Assembly (NCBI GenBank): GCA_037951105.1
Contig: JBAMJV010000868.1
Coordinates: 1 to 64,000 of the forward strand
Reading direction: 5' to 3'
DNA length: 64,000 nt
Origin: Echinarachnius parma
Lineage: Eukaryota; Echinodermata; Echinoidea; Clypeasteroida; Echinarachniidae
Shown one piece after another: positions 1-11,700 of the stretch (position 1 is its first letter; each line of letters opens with the position of its first letter). The notes under the pieces were generated by a model. It searched no databases, was not told where the DNA came from, and worked only from the letters and a program-made list of their open reading frames with translations. The translations under genes were made by a program, and so were the position numbers.

Positions 1-26
1 GAGATGTCTGATTAGTTAATAATTAC

Positions 27-162
27 AATATTGACTGGACTTTCGGGCTACACTACAAATATTGCCCTCACTAGATCCATATTGCCCTCGTCTTCGACTC
101 GGGCAATATGAATCTAGGTTCAGGCAATATTTGCCGTGTCTCCCTCAAGGCCAGTCAATATT
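27..162. mobile_element. Small MITE with inverted ends
   Basis: AATATTGACTGG at 27-38 is matched by its reverse complement at 151-162. An inner inverted pair, ATATTGCCCTCG and CGGGCAATAT, sits around 80-110. No coding content. I see no clear target-site duplication, so the superfamily is open. Confidence 0.55.
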
Positions 163-169
163 CTTTAAA

Positions 170-265
170 TATTATTATTATAACTAACAATATTACTATT
201 ATAATTATTATTATTAGTAGTAGACTAGAAGTAGTAGTAGTAGTAGTGAGGTAGTAGTATAGTAG
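170..265. repeat. ATT/AGT trinucleotide microsatellite
   Basis: Imperfect ATT repeats run into AGT repeats. Simple-sequence DNA next to the MITE end; no gene signal. Confidence 0.7.
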
Positions 266-489
266 TAATTTGTGCATCAAGACCATATCAATATAAGAAC
301 AGAGAGATAATAACGCTCATCCTTGAATTGCGGAACATTTTGTGAGTGTTTATATTGTACATCTGCAGTGAGTTTGTACAGGGCGGTGATGTAATACAGA
401 CTTTGGCAAAATCCGCCTTTCATATGTGCACGTGACCAATCGCAAGCTGTTGCAGGTCGTCGCAAGTATCGTGTGACCACTCCATTACA

Positions 490-972
490 AGTATGTGTGT
501 GTGTGTGTGTGGTGTGTGTGTGTGTGTGCGTGTGCACTTGTAAGGACCGGCAAACGGGGAATACACACGGTTTACACACCGGCAAACGGGGATATGTCGG
601 AAACCGGGGATATCCCCGGTTTCCGAACAGCCTCTATAGTGCTTTAGGGATCGTCTTAAGGGCTGTACTGTATGTTATTATGATTTTTGAAGGATATCCC
701 TTAATTGCCCATTTTACATCTATAACCGATGGTGTGTATGAAATGGACTGTTTGTGTAGTGTGAGTGTGTGTGAATGTGTGTGTGTGTATGCCCATTGGG
801 CCATATGTCCATGTTTACACACCGGCAAACCGGGGATAAGCCAAAAAAGCCGAAAAAAGCGGGGGATATCCCCGTTTGAAGGTGTTATAAATTTATATCC
901 CCGTTTGAAGACTCCTACAAGGAGTGATGCGTGTGTGTGTGTGTGTGTGTGGTGTGTGTGTGTGTGTGTGTG
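490..972. repeat. TG microsatellite cluster
   Basis: TG-rich tracts occur at about 491-530, 762-790 and 931-972. Between them are two related copies of a sequence containing ACACCGGCAAAC followed by CGGGGATA. The open frames across this stretch read Cys/Val or His/Thr repeats and are microsatellite artefacts, not genes. Confidence 0.75.
597..626. repeat. 30 bp perfect palindrome
   Basis: Two 15 bp arms, the left being TCGGAAACCGGGGAT, meet with no spacer. It could form a cruciform or be a dimeric binding site. It sits inside the TG-rich repeat cluster. Confidence 0.8.
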
Positions 973-974
973 CG

Positions 975-1165
975 CACTGGCGTAGTGGTGGGGGGGGTGT
1001 CATGGGCCCCCCTCCCAAATCAATTTAAATCATGGCTTTTATCTAATTTTATTGGAAAAGAGAGTAAAAACTCAGATTGCACAGTTTCAATTTTAAAAAT
1101 GCCATCCCTAACGGGGGGGGGGGGCGGGGGGGGGGGTGGAGGACACCCCCCTCCCACACCTGGCT
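975..1165. repeat. Dispersed G/C-run repeat, copy 1
   Basis: Contains AGATTGCACAGTTTCAA, then a short A-rich link, a long G run and CACCCCCCTCCCACACC. The same order recurs at about 12140-12220 and 12460-12545, so this is one member of a dispersed family. ORFs here are Gly/Pro-run artefacts. Confidence 0.6.
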
Positions 1166-1329
1166 ATAAATTACTATGTTAGAACGGAAAGGTATAAAGA
1201 ACCCGATTGTCTCTCCCAACATGACCGGCTATATACGCATCCGCGTCCAAAAATAAATTATTTAAAAAACGGCAAAAGGGTATCACTATTAGTATTACGG
1301 CACCCTTTCAGATGCATTTGCGCCACTTA

Positions 1330-2200
1330 AGGGCATGTTTTAAAACCATTACGCCATTTAGGGGTGTTAACTTAGGAAGATGCACTAAACCATTTAGGAT
1401 ACATTCGATATGCTGATGGACATGGGCATGATGGGTGGGTAGCAGTGGCATAGCGACGGAGAGCAAGGGGTGTGGGGGGGCCACTTGGCCCCAATAATTT
1501 AGTTATGTTTTTTTTGTGTCAAGAGGTTGGCATCTCTCCTAATTTAAAGACTGAGGGATTTTTTTAGGGGACAAATGATGAGGTAATATTTGATACAAGC
1601 ATTTACTGAATGTCTTATGTTGCATACAAATTTGAAATGGGAACATGATTGAGAAAGATATTGATGTCGTATTGATTTAGCTTATTTGTTGTGTTTGAAA
1701 GAGATATTTGTGTTTTGTAATAGAGGGCGGCAGGGCACTACAAATAATATTTTTTGTGAGATAATCAAAAACTGAGTTACAGATTCAGAAGAGCAAACAG
1801 TTTTAATGACATATCCAACTTTATTTGATGAATATCGGTTCAGAAATGGCTGAAAAACCTACAAACATAACCATTTGTAATAATTGTGGGGCTCCACAAT
1901 TATTCAATTATTTTCAATCAACCGTACAAAATTATATAACTGTTTCTGATAATATATGATTTCAGATAAGCATTTCTTTTGTTTTGTTTGCATTTGTTAC
2001 TCTCAGTTCTTGGTGGCGTAGTTGGCCAAGTGTTTGTTGACAAACGTGATTAAAAGAGATATAAGAGTTGATATCTGTCAATCTGTGTATTTGTTTTTGT
2101 AATAATTTGCTGGTGGTACACTGAAAGGGACTTGGTAACATTGTACAAATTTGCCCAAACTGGGCTGCCAAGTGAAAATGTGATGTGGAAAACATCACTT
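1330..2200. other. No recognisable gene
   Basis: AT-rich sequence with scattered G runs. I see no splice-linked coding segment, RNA gene or clear repeat boundary. Confidence 0.5.
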
Positions 2201-2218
2201 GCGGGGATTCAAAATAGC

Positions 2219-2375
2219 ACAGATTTTGAACGAAAGATGATCACGATGGCCGCCGGTGCGTACAGCGACAGCGCCATGCAATACACATGAATGCGCGGTA
2301 ATATTTTCATCTAATTTCATCTAGTTTCATCTAGAACGCTACCGCTTAGCGCTAGCGTTCTCTAGAGTTACAACC
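2219..2375. repeat. Dispersed repeat related to 59700-59832
   Basis: GATTTTGAACGAAAGATGAT followed by GATGGCCGCCG, then CTAGAACGCTA, an imperfect hairpin and TCTCTAGAGTTA. The same order occurs inside the nested element near 59.7-59.83 kb, there with a perfect hairpin. This is a decayed copy. Confidence 0.6.
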
Positions 2376-2550
2376 CTGCTTGCCATTAGAAACTTAAGTA
2401 CACATGGGGCAAAAATCTGAATGATGGTGATGGTGAACTCTACTTAAAATTATCTATACTAAGGCCAGGGCACAGCTTGTGGCACATCATTGCTGTTGCC
2501 CCGATCATTGTCCGTTTTCGAGCCTTCATACAGACGGAGGCAAAACTATA

Positions 2551-2804
2551 CTTTAGTAGGCTAGCAGAATTTTGGTCGCTAACTTCAACCCTAACCTTAC
2601 CCCCTAACCTAACCCTAACCCTAAATTTGGTGGCTATAGGTCAGATTTAGTGGCTATATAGGTCAGATTTAGTGGCTATAGGTCAGATTTAGTGGCTATA
2701 GCCCAGATTTAGTGGCTATGGTTAGATTTAGTGGCTATAAGTTAGATTTATTGGGCAGTACGAAAATTGAAGTTAGCAACCAAAATTCTGCTAGCCTACT
2801 AAAG
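2551..2804. mobile_element. 254 bp MITE carrying telomere-like repeats
   Basis: Terminal inverted repeats of about 37 bp (2551-2587 and 2768-2804) start CTTTAGTAGGCTAGC and are nearly identical. The interior has degenerate CCCTAA-type repeats (about 2588-2624), then about six units of roughly 22 bp built on CAGATTTAGTGGCTATAGGT. No transposase. An ORF from 2712 only reads through the repeats. Confidence 0.75.
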
Positions 2805-3089
2805 TCACCCCTACAAGACAAGAGGTTAACTGCATGTACTGCATTAACCCCTTACTCCTTTGCCTGTAAAAAACATGTTATTGAAAGCTGCCCTCATTGT
2901 CCAAGAAAACACTGGGGAAATCCCTGTCTTCCTAGCCTCAAACTAGATGTTTTTCACACTATTGTCCAATTTGATGCTGACATTAAATAATGGTCTGTTT
3001 AACTTTGTTAGCTGTTAAACTTCTAAATAGTTCAAAGCTGGTTGTAAAGAATTCCTTAGAGTCACAAATTGACCTACATCCATTGCTAG

Positions 3090-3183
3090 GAATTTTACTG
3101 GGAAGAAGCCTAAACATGTAAACAACTGGTCTACTTTTGTATTTAGAGGGCATTACAGCTTTGAGGAGATCCACTCTTCCCAC
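3090..3183 (-). pseudogene. Possible L1-like reverse transcriptase fragment
   Basis: The minus strand reads GRVDLLKAVMPS, a short insert, then YMFRLLPSKIPS. The pattern resembles the segment after the RT catalytic core of L1-type ORF2 (GRxxLIKxVxLPxxLYxFxxLPxxIP). There is no ATG and no further match either side, so this is at best a decayed scrap. Chance similarity is possible. Confidence 0.3.
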
Positions 3184-4223
3184 TGAAGATCAGAATGTCT
3201 CAAATAGGAATTAAAAGTACTTTTTACATCAAAAGGTTCAATGTAAGTTTCAAATTGTGTTTAATTCTACCCTCCTACTATCCACAGTTGATTAATTTGG
3301 TGAGATAATACTTTATTATAGCTAGAGATAGTTTTACATTTTTGGTAAATCTCACAAATTTGTTTACTGTGCTTTCTATATCGCAATGCTTGAAATCAGC
3401 ATAGGCCCGATGGCCCGGGGCCACCAAAAATTGCTGTCGGGCCAGTAAAAAACTTCTTTTTTTTTTCTTTTTTTTTTAGATACCCTGTAGTCATGTTTAG
3501 TCCTGTCTAGGGCATGACAAGAGCTTGCTTTTAAATGTAGCATTCAGCAACTTATACCCTTTTCTCACATACAAAATATTGGTTAGTTAAAAAGTTGCAA
3601 GTTAATTGAGCAAGTAATACTGCTGCTAATGAATATTCATACATTCTTGAGCAGAAGTACTCATTTTCTAACCAGTTATAAAAAAAAGTTTCATATTAAA
3701 AATCGTTGTTAGTAATTTCAGTTATTTTGCATATTTTGCATATCTAATGAGCATCATGAATATTCATATCACAAATTTAAAATATGTCTTTTGTCTAAGG
3801 TGTTCAGACAACACTGCACAGAATTTTGAGGTCAAATTGAATTTTCTCTTTTTCTACCATTGGCATTGCTATATGGCATTGGTCTTAGGGTGTACTAAAA
3901 GTATAGTTTTGCCCAGACGGAGACACACATACACACTCCAACACACACACATGCATACAGACATCAAATGAACAGTGATTTGTCAAAAAGGCCATGAAAG
4001 CGATAGATTTGTCGATCTAAGAGTATACAACATAACAGTTTTTGTGTGTTTATTCAATAAAATGAACTTGAATAAATATCAATTGAACTGATATGCCACA
4101 AAACATTGCTTTTACACGTTACACACACACACAAAACCCACATTGTCGGAGTAATTTTGACAGAATATAATATCCCTTGTTTTAATTTGCCCTGGACACC
4201 TGGACAATTATCCCTGCCACGTA

Positions 4224-5699
4224 GTCCTGTAGATTTTAATAAGACCTAGACATTTTCTTTAGTACAATGTTTTATTATTGATTAATATTCTAGAAGGGTT
4301 TAGAAGAAATTTCACCTTTGTTGCCACCTCTTGGGCAACTCTTTTTATAAGCATTATAAAGATAATTAGCTAATTTGCATATTTCTGAGATAGGGTCAAG
4401 GGTCTTTCTCTATCTAGGAATAGTACAATAGTAATTAAAACAAATATTCTAGGGTATTTTGGGGCAAGGAATCCATTTCCGGTGCTTGTTTGCAAGTGCC
4501 ATGTAGGCTGTAGCCTCAAATAAGCAATTATTTGTCTTTATTTGTCTTCAGTCATGTTCTCAATGTGTATTAAAGATACTTCAGCTTGGTTGTCACCTTG
4601 GCAACCTCTGGCAATGCATATAATTAGCATTATTAAATTATTTACCTAATTTGCATATTCCCAGAAATCCGGTAAAATCGTGTATATTGTGAACCCAGAA
4701 GGTTAAAAAGACAAGAAATACCACTTTTCCAAGTTTTTAGGGGGCAACAAATCCATTTATGATACTTACATCGATGTATCACCTTTGCAACCAACATTAA
4801 TCCAAGATGGCCTCCTTTTGCATTTTCATGGAGATAATGCTATTTTCCACTTTAACAGCATTTATTTTATAAAACTGTAATATTTTTACTGTTAGCACCC
4901 ATCCACATTGTGATTCAAGTGTTCTACTTGCTAATTCCAATAATTGAAAGTCCATAAATTATAATACTGATCTAATATAACCAAAAGAATGAAGTCGTGT
5001 ATCATAACATGTGAAATTTGATGAGCAGCCATCTTGGATTTGAGAAGGTTGCCATGGTGATATATGAAAATAAGTATCAGAAATGGATTTGTTGCCCCCT
5101 AAAACCTTGGAAAAATGGTGTCACTTGTAATTTTTACTTTCCGGGTTTCCAATATACGCAATTTGGGGGAATATGCAAATTAAGTAAATAACCTAATTAT
5201 GCAAATAGTATGCATATCTAGATGTTGCCATGGCGGCAACACATCTGAAATATCTTTACTACATATCTAAAGCATGATTATAAAATAATAATCTGAAAGT
5301 ATCGCTTATTAGAGGCTGTAGTCACTGAAAATCAATAATATTCATAAATATGCAAATTAGGGCCAGCCATCTTGGATTTCAAGGTGTTGCTCATTTGGCA
5401 CATGGAAATGAGCACCGGGAATGGATTCCTTGCCCCAAATTACCCTCGGAAAATAGTTTTGATCACTATTGTACTATTCCTAAATAGAAAATAACCCCTG
5501 ACCTTATTTCAGAAATATGCAAATTAGCTAATTATCTTTATAATGCTTATAAAAAGAGTTGCCCAAAGTTGCCGAGGTGGCAACAAAGCTGAAATTTCTT
5601 CTAAACCCTTCTATAATATGAATCAATAATAAAACATTGTACTAAAGAACGTCTCCAGGTCTAATACACAAAGTATAGGACCGTCTACATCTACAGGAC
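4224..5699. mobile_element. 1.48 kb foldback element with TA target duplication
   Basis: The left part (4224 to about 4870) is repeated in reverse complement on the right (about 5040 to 5699), with arms of roughly 650 bp at moderate identity. The ends are GTCCTGTAGAT and its complement ATCTACAGGAC, flanked by TA at 4222-4223 and 5700-5701. The arms contain TTTGTTGCCACCTC and GATAATTAGCTAATTTGCAT. TA target sites are used by Tc1/mariner and a few other groups; no transposase is present. It lies in the likely first intron of the gene starting at 6084. Confidence 0.75.
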
Positions 5700-5777
5700 T
5701 AACGCCGGCACCGCTGTTCACGGGAATGTGTGGGACCGAATGACCGAACTAAAACTTTCTCGCAGAAATACAATTAC

Positions 5778-6084
5778 CTTGCCTATACTTCACATCAACA
5801 ATAAGCCGGTTGGTTACCGTCTTTGTAAGTTGAACCAAGTCTCTCCATGATATCCTCTGAGCATGTAGGAGATCACGAACTCCTTGTTTCTCACGGTCGG
5901 ACAGCATTTTGTAAATTAAAGGATGTGTCCGGAGCAGAACAGCATACACAGTCGGATCCCAAGCCCACGCCGCAATAGCAATACGCGACGTCGCGACGCG
6001 CCCGGCCGGCCCGATCGACGCGATCGACGAGACGGGCGGACTGGACCGCACGGCCGCTGCGGCAGCAGCTACGTTAGATGACAT
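5778..6084 (-). CDS. First coding exon of an unrecognised Ala-rich protein (partial)
   Basis: ATG at 6084 opens a frame starting MSSNVAAAAAAV, followed by a Ser/Ala/Gly-rich stretch and then a more structured part with LLRTHPLIYKML and RISWRDLVQLTKTV. A good donor (AAG|GTAATTG) ends the exon at 5778, giving 102 codons plus one base. The exon is GC- and CpG-rich compared with its surroundings, as at many animal promoters. I do not recognise the family and could not find exon 2 in 1-5700; the downstream intron is occupied by a foldback element. Alternatives are a retrogene fragment or a chance ORF in a CpG island, but the CpG-rich start, good donor and non-repetitive C-terminal half favour a real exon. 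Confidence 0.5.
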
Positions 6085-6210
6085 CGGGGATTCCCCGAAT
6101 CAAAGACACTACAAATTGTAGTGTCTTTGCCCGCGCGGGCCGAATGGACCAATAATGCGCGTGCACTCGATGTTTTCTATTATGACGTCACATTGCCGAA
6201 ACGAAAGTTC
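6085..6210 (-). promoter_or_regulatory. Putative promoter with NF-kB-, IRF- and CRE-like sites
   Basis: Immediately upstream of the ATG at 6084 are GGGGATTCCCC (6086-6096, a palindromic kB consensus), GAAACGAAAGT (6198-6208, matching the IRF/ISRE core GAAANNGAAA) and TGACGTCA (6183-6190, full CRE). A near-perfect 29 bp palindrome (6101-6129) lies between. The motifs are read directly from sequence; use in vivo is inference. Confidence 0.45.
6101..6129. repeat. 29 bp palindrome, 14 bp arms
   Basis: Arm CAAAGACACTACAA, one central A, and the exact reverse complement. It lies 17 bp upstream of the ATG at 6084, so it could be a dimer-binding site or a 5' UTR hairpin. Confidence 0.75.
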
Positions 6211-6659
6211 GGAAATCGCGCGTAAAGTGCAGAACGTCAGTTGACACGGCCTACGGCGATACAACTCTTGGCAGCCGATAGAGGGTGGTAGTTAGGCAGC
6301 TAAGGGCCTGGAATCATAACAATTGTGCACAAAATGAAAGAAATGTGAAGTTTTCACAGATAGTTCATATTATCATAACGTTTAATTTCCCCCGTGGAAG
6401 TTTGCTAATTATGACCATGAGGGGCGGGACAGGGTCTTGAAAGAAAGGGGGTGCAAAGTGCGTTATTATACCATTGTATGGGTATCTAACATGACTTGAT
6501 TCTTTCCTTAATATGTTAATGAGTTAAAAGTGATCTGAAAATCATATTGTCCATTATTATATAATATATAATTATGTTATGGGGTAATTGTATGGGGTAA
6601 ATGAAAAGGAGTGGGACCCCCCCCCCCCCCTTCACTTTTCACATGTGTCTAAAGTTTAC

Positions 6660-6910
6660 TTATCGTTCTTTAGTCCAACATTTTTTTATTGATTCATATT
6701 CTAGAAGGGTTAAGAATATATTTTAGCTTTGTTGCCACCATGGCATCATTGGGCAACTCTTTTTAAAGCATTATAAACTAAATTAGCTAATTTGCATATT
6801 TATGAAATAATGTCAGGGGTCATTTTCTAGCTAGGAATTGTACAACATTGATAACAAACAAGTATTCTAGGGTATTTTGGGGCAAGGGTTCCATTTCTGG
6901 TGCTCGTTTA
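6660..6910. repeat. Partial copy of the 4224-5699 foldback arm
   Basis: TTCTAGAAGGGTTAAGAATA, GCTTTGTTGCCACC, TTAGCTAATTTGCATATT and TTCTAGGGTATTTTGGGGCA occur in the same order as in the left arm of the foldback element, followed by loss of similarity. Confidence 0.7.
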
Positions 6911-7259
6911 TGGGCTGTCAGATCTAGGTACTGTATTTACCAAGTCTGATATGATAGATGTGGTTCTGTTATAAATATGAGATTACTATGTAAAGAAATA
7001 AGGCACGACATGCGGAAGATATAATTTAAGATATTTTGTTTATTAACATGAAACCATCATTGGTTTGAAATTAACACTATAATATATAAATCAATATGAA
7101 AGCACATACTAGGCAATCGTTTTACAAGCTGAATCAAACAAAACAAAAGTAATTGGATCCAATTAACGAACTAAACAAAACATAATTTACCTGGCGCCAT
7201 AAATCACAAAATAATAATAATCAGGGGTAGTTGAGTTACATTATTATTTCTGTTATGCC

Positions 7260-7870
7260 TTATGGGGATAAATTACTGGGTGAATAGCACCTTAAGAGTT
7301 CTGGAGAGGTTGCAGACCCAGTCTGCGTAGAAAAAACATGGACGTACGGGCGTCGGCTGTAGTAGCTCTCGCGAGAGTTCATTGCGTCGAAGTTGCAGAC
7401 CCAGTCTGCAATGATGTGAAGCGCGCGGTGGTTGAATTCCCCATGACGGGCGTCGTGGAGGACGATCGACTGCACCGCGATACTGTGGACATCTAGGCCC
7501 GTAGTCGAGATGACTGGAGTTGCGGAATCGTGCCGGAGCCGGTTCGAAGACCCAGTGGTGCCAACGCGGAGCCGGATGGAAGCCGGTATGACGGTTGGAT
7601 CATCGGAGCTCGGGTCGGATGAACGGCGGTTTGGAGATCTCCGTTGTAGCTTGGCGTGACATAGCCCGGAGTTAGAGATACTTGGTGGAGTTGAAGATGC
7701 TCGTTAGAGCCGAAGTTAGAGATACTCGGTGGAGTTGAAGATGCTCGTTAGAGCCGAAGTTAGAGTTGACGATAGTCGTAGAGACCTCATTGAAGCTTGA
7801 AGTTAGACATTAGTAGAGCACAGCTGGTTCCTAATGGGGGAAGGTTAAAGCCAATAGTTCATAACATTTG
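7260..7870. other. GC-rich island with a 44 bp tandem duplication
   Basis: About 600 bp of GC-rich DNA inside AT-rich flanks. TTGCAGACCCAGTCTGC occurs at about 7310 and 7391; the second is a short hairpin. A 44 bp unit containing GAAGATGCTCGTTAGAGCCG is duplicated at about 7684-7771. TGGTGCCAACG near 7555 resembles an LTR primer-binding site, but I find no LTR pair. Function unknown. Confidence 0.4.
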
Positions 7871-8490
7871 CTTCCTCCGTTTACAATTAAACACCAGCTA
7901 TCACATACTGATTATGACAATGAATATGTGTATTGTATAGCCATAATCATAAACATGAAACACATGTATACAATTTAACACATAATATAATCAAAATGCC
8001 TCGTATAAATAATTAGGAAATATGCAATATGTCCATGCTATTTCATTGCATAAGACTTTTTTTTTATATCAAGGAGTTATATATATTGAATCAAAAAGCC
8101 TCACATAAATACGGAGAATTTAATTCATTCATGCTATTTAGTTGCATATTTTCTTAACATAAAATAAATCAGGCTTTCAAAGCATCAATGAAATACAAAT
8201 ACACTTTAAAGTTAATGTGCTTTAAAGTTTTGACATTATAAACTAATAACCGTATGCATAAATATTAACTCATCTCAAATATATATAGAATTGTCAAATC
8301 ATATAATTAAGATGGTACAGTATTGAGTGTATGAGCTATATATAAATATAACATACATGTACATGTATTACTAAACTTCTACACCATGAAATAATTCAAC
8401 AAAACTTACAGATTTTTGGTGACAGATACCGATGAAGAGGTATGGTGACGGCAAGGTGGAGGAGGCTTTACCCAGCATCATGGTCATTGT
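7870..8490. other. AT-rich sequence, nothing recognised
   Basis: Low-complexity AT-rich DNA without convincing coding, RNA or repeat-end signals. Confidence 0.5.
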
Positions 8491-8612
8491 GAATTCCTTT
8501 CAAGCGTGGTAGAGTCATAACTATTAGTTTGTAATGTAATGGTGCAGGTTTTGGCTACTAAAATTCAGTTTGACCAAAACTGTACTCTCTTCATCAGAAC
8601 TCAACTATCCCT
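8490..8612 (-). mobile_element. Fragment of TTAA-flanked MITE family A
   Basis: Reads, in reverse complement, AGGGATAGTTGAGTTCTG then GTTTTGGTCAAACTGAATTT, as in the copies at 33161, 42410, 59269 and 62445. Only this end is present; TTAA follows at 8613-8616. Confidence 0.7.
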
Positions 8613-8772
8613 TTAATAAAATGTTGAACGACGGTTTAATAACCGAACCTCACGTTTTCTGTTGGATAGTGTATGTGGTATGAATGTGATGCAGGTCAGT
8701 GGTCGCATCACCTCTAATAAATCCCACCACCCATAATAGATAGCGAATATTCTATATGCGACTGCGAGCGGA

Positions 8773-11700
8773 CCCTGATAGCAGACTGACGTCTTTATGA
8801 CGTCTTAATTTGGTCGTAAACTGGTAAACACGTCATATGTCGTACAAACGATCAGAATACGACGTCATTATGACGTATTTTAAAGACCATTTTTGACATG
8901 ATGACTTATGTCGTATAAAAGACGTAAAATTGACGTCATTATAACATCTTTAAACGACCATTTTTCCACTATTTATTTTTGTCGTAGGAAAGACGTAAAA
9001 ACGATGTCATTATAACGTCGTTCAAAGACCATTTTTAAGAATGTATTATTGTCGTATAGAAGACATGATAACGACGTCTTTATAATGTCGTTTAAAGACC
9101 ATTTTTGCCATACGGGTTTATGTCGTATCAATAACGCTATAAAGACGTAAGTTTGACGTCTTTTCAAGACCAATTTTTTGCCATCATTTTTTGTCGTATG
9201 GACGCCCTTTTTACGACGTTAATGTGACGTATTTCAAAGACCATATTCCAATTGTTTTTTGTCGTATGGAAGGACGTAAAAATTACGTTAATATTACGTC
9301 ATTTAAAGATCACTTTTTCAGTATTTATTTTTGTCGTATAGAAGACGTAACAACGACGTCTTTATGATGTCTTTGAAAGACTATTTTGCCATCATTTTTT
9401 GTCGTATGGACGACCACTTTACGACGTCATTTTGAAGTCTTTTCAAGACTAGTTTTTTGCCATCATTTTTTGTCGTATGGACGACCTTTTTACTACGTCA
9501 TTTTGACGTCTTTCAAAGACCATTTTTTTCACTATTTATTTTGTCATAAAAACGTCTAAAAATTGACGTCTTGATGATGTCTTTTAAAGACTATATTTGA
9601 CATTATGGTTTGTGTCGTACGACGACGTTAATACGACGTCATTATGATGTGTTTTCAAGACTAGTTTTTGCCATCATTTATTGTCGTATGGACGACCTTT
9701 TTACAACGTCATTGTGATGTCTTTCGAAGACCATTTTTTCCAATGCTTTTTCGTCATATTAAGGATGTAAAAACGACGTCATTATCACGTCATTAAAAGA
9801 TTATTTTAAAGTATTTATTTTGTAGTATAAAATACGTTATAACGACGTCTTTATGATGTCTTTGAAAGTCCATTTTTGCAATTAAGGTTTGTGTCCTACG
9901 GACAACATTATTAAGACGTCATTTTGACGTCTTTTCAAGACTATTGTTTGCCATCATTTTTTGTCGTATGGACGACCACTTTACGACGTCATTTTGAAGT
10001 CTTTTCAAGACTAGTTTTTTTGCCATCATTTTTTGTCGTATGGACGAACTTTTTACTACGTCATGTTGACGTCTTTCCAAGACCATTTTTTCACTATTTA
10101 TTTTGTCATAAAAAAGTCTTAAAATTGACGTCTTCATGATGTCTTTTAAAGACTATTTTTGCCATTATGGTTAGTGTCGTACGACGACGTTAATATGACG
10201 TCATTATGATGTGTTTTCAAGACTAGTTTTTGCCATCATTTAATGTCGTATGGACGACCTTTTTACAACGTCATTGTGACGTCTTTCAAAGACCATTTTT
10301 CCAATGCTTTTTCGTCATATTAAGAATGTAAAAACGACGTCATTATCACGTCATTAAAAGATAATTTTTAAGTATTTATTTTGTAGTATAAAAGGCTTTA
10401 TAATGACGTCTTTATAATGTCTTTGAAAGGACCATTTTTGCCATTAAGGTTTGTGTCGTACGCACGACATGACGTCTTTACAGGACTAGTTTTTGCCATC
10501 ATTTTTTGTCGTATGAACGACCTCATTACGTCATTGTGACGTCTTTTAAAAAACATTTTTTCCAATTATTTTTTGTCGTATAAACGACGTTATTACAACG
10601 TGATTATGACGTCTTTCAAAGACATTTAAACAATTATTTTTGGCGTATGGACGACCTTTTTATGACGTCAATAAGACGTCTTTATGTCGTCTAAATGGCG
10701 TAATTTATGGTACAAATTGACGTCTTCAAGACGTCTTCAAGACGCCTTTTCGGAAAAAGATACGTCATTATCACGTCAAAATATGACGTCTATATGACGG
10801 TAAACGCGGGTGCAAAATCTTCACTTTTTGAAGTGATTTTACGACGTCTTAAAGACGACGTACACAAGGTGGAAATGACGTCAAATCCAGACGTAAAAAT
10901 CGCGTCTTCTATTGACCAATAAGACGTCTTTATGTTGTCTAAATGGCGTAATTTATGGTACAAATTGACGTCTTCAAGACGTCGTAAAGACGCCTTTTCG
11001 GAAAAAGATACGTCATTATCACGTCAAAATATGACGTCTATATGACGGTAAACGCGGGTGCAAAATCTTCACTTTTTGACGTGAATTTATGACGTCTTTA
11101 AGACGACGTACACGACGTGAAAATCACGTCAAATCAATACGTAAAAATCACGTCTTATATTGACCAATAAGACGTCTTTATGTCGTCTTAATAACGTAAT
11201 TAATGGAACAAATTGACGACTTAAAGACGTCATAAAGACGCCTTTTCGGATAAAAATACGTCATTATCAAGTCAACATATGACGTCTATATCACGGTAAA
11301 CGCGGGTGCAAAATCTTCACTTTTTGACGTGAATTTACGACGTCTTAAAGACGACGTACACAAGGTGAAAATCACGTCAAATCCAGACGTAAAAATCACG
11401 TCTTATATTGACCAATAAGACGTCTTTATGTCGTCTTAAGTCTTAATAACGTAATTAATGGAACAAATTGACGACTTAAAGACGTCATAAAGACGCCTTT
11501 TCGGATAAAAATACGTCATTATCACGTCAAAATATGACGTCTATATCACGGTAAACGCGGGTGCAAAATCTTCACTTTTTGACGTTAATTTACGACGTCT
11601 TAAAGACGACGTACACAAGGTGGAAATGACGTCAAATCCAGACGTAAAAAGCACGTCTTATATTGACCAATAAGACGTCTTTATGTCGTCTAAATGGCAT

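Noticed and set aside
2712-2990. 92-codon plus-strand ORF
   Set aside because: It starts inside the 22 bp repeats of the MITE and has no coding features.
7500-7600. LTR retrotransposon primer-binding site (TGGTGCCAACG)
   Set aside because: No paired LTRs, polypurine tract or gag/pol coding sequence nearby.
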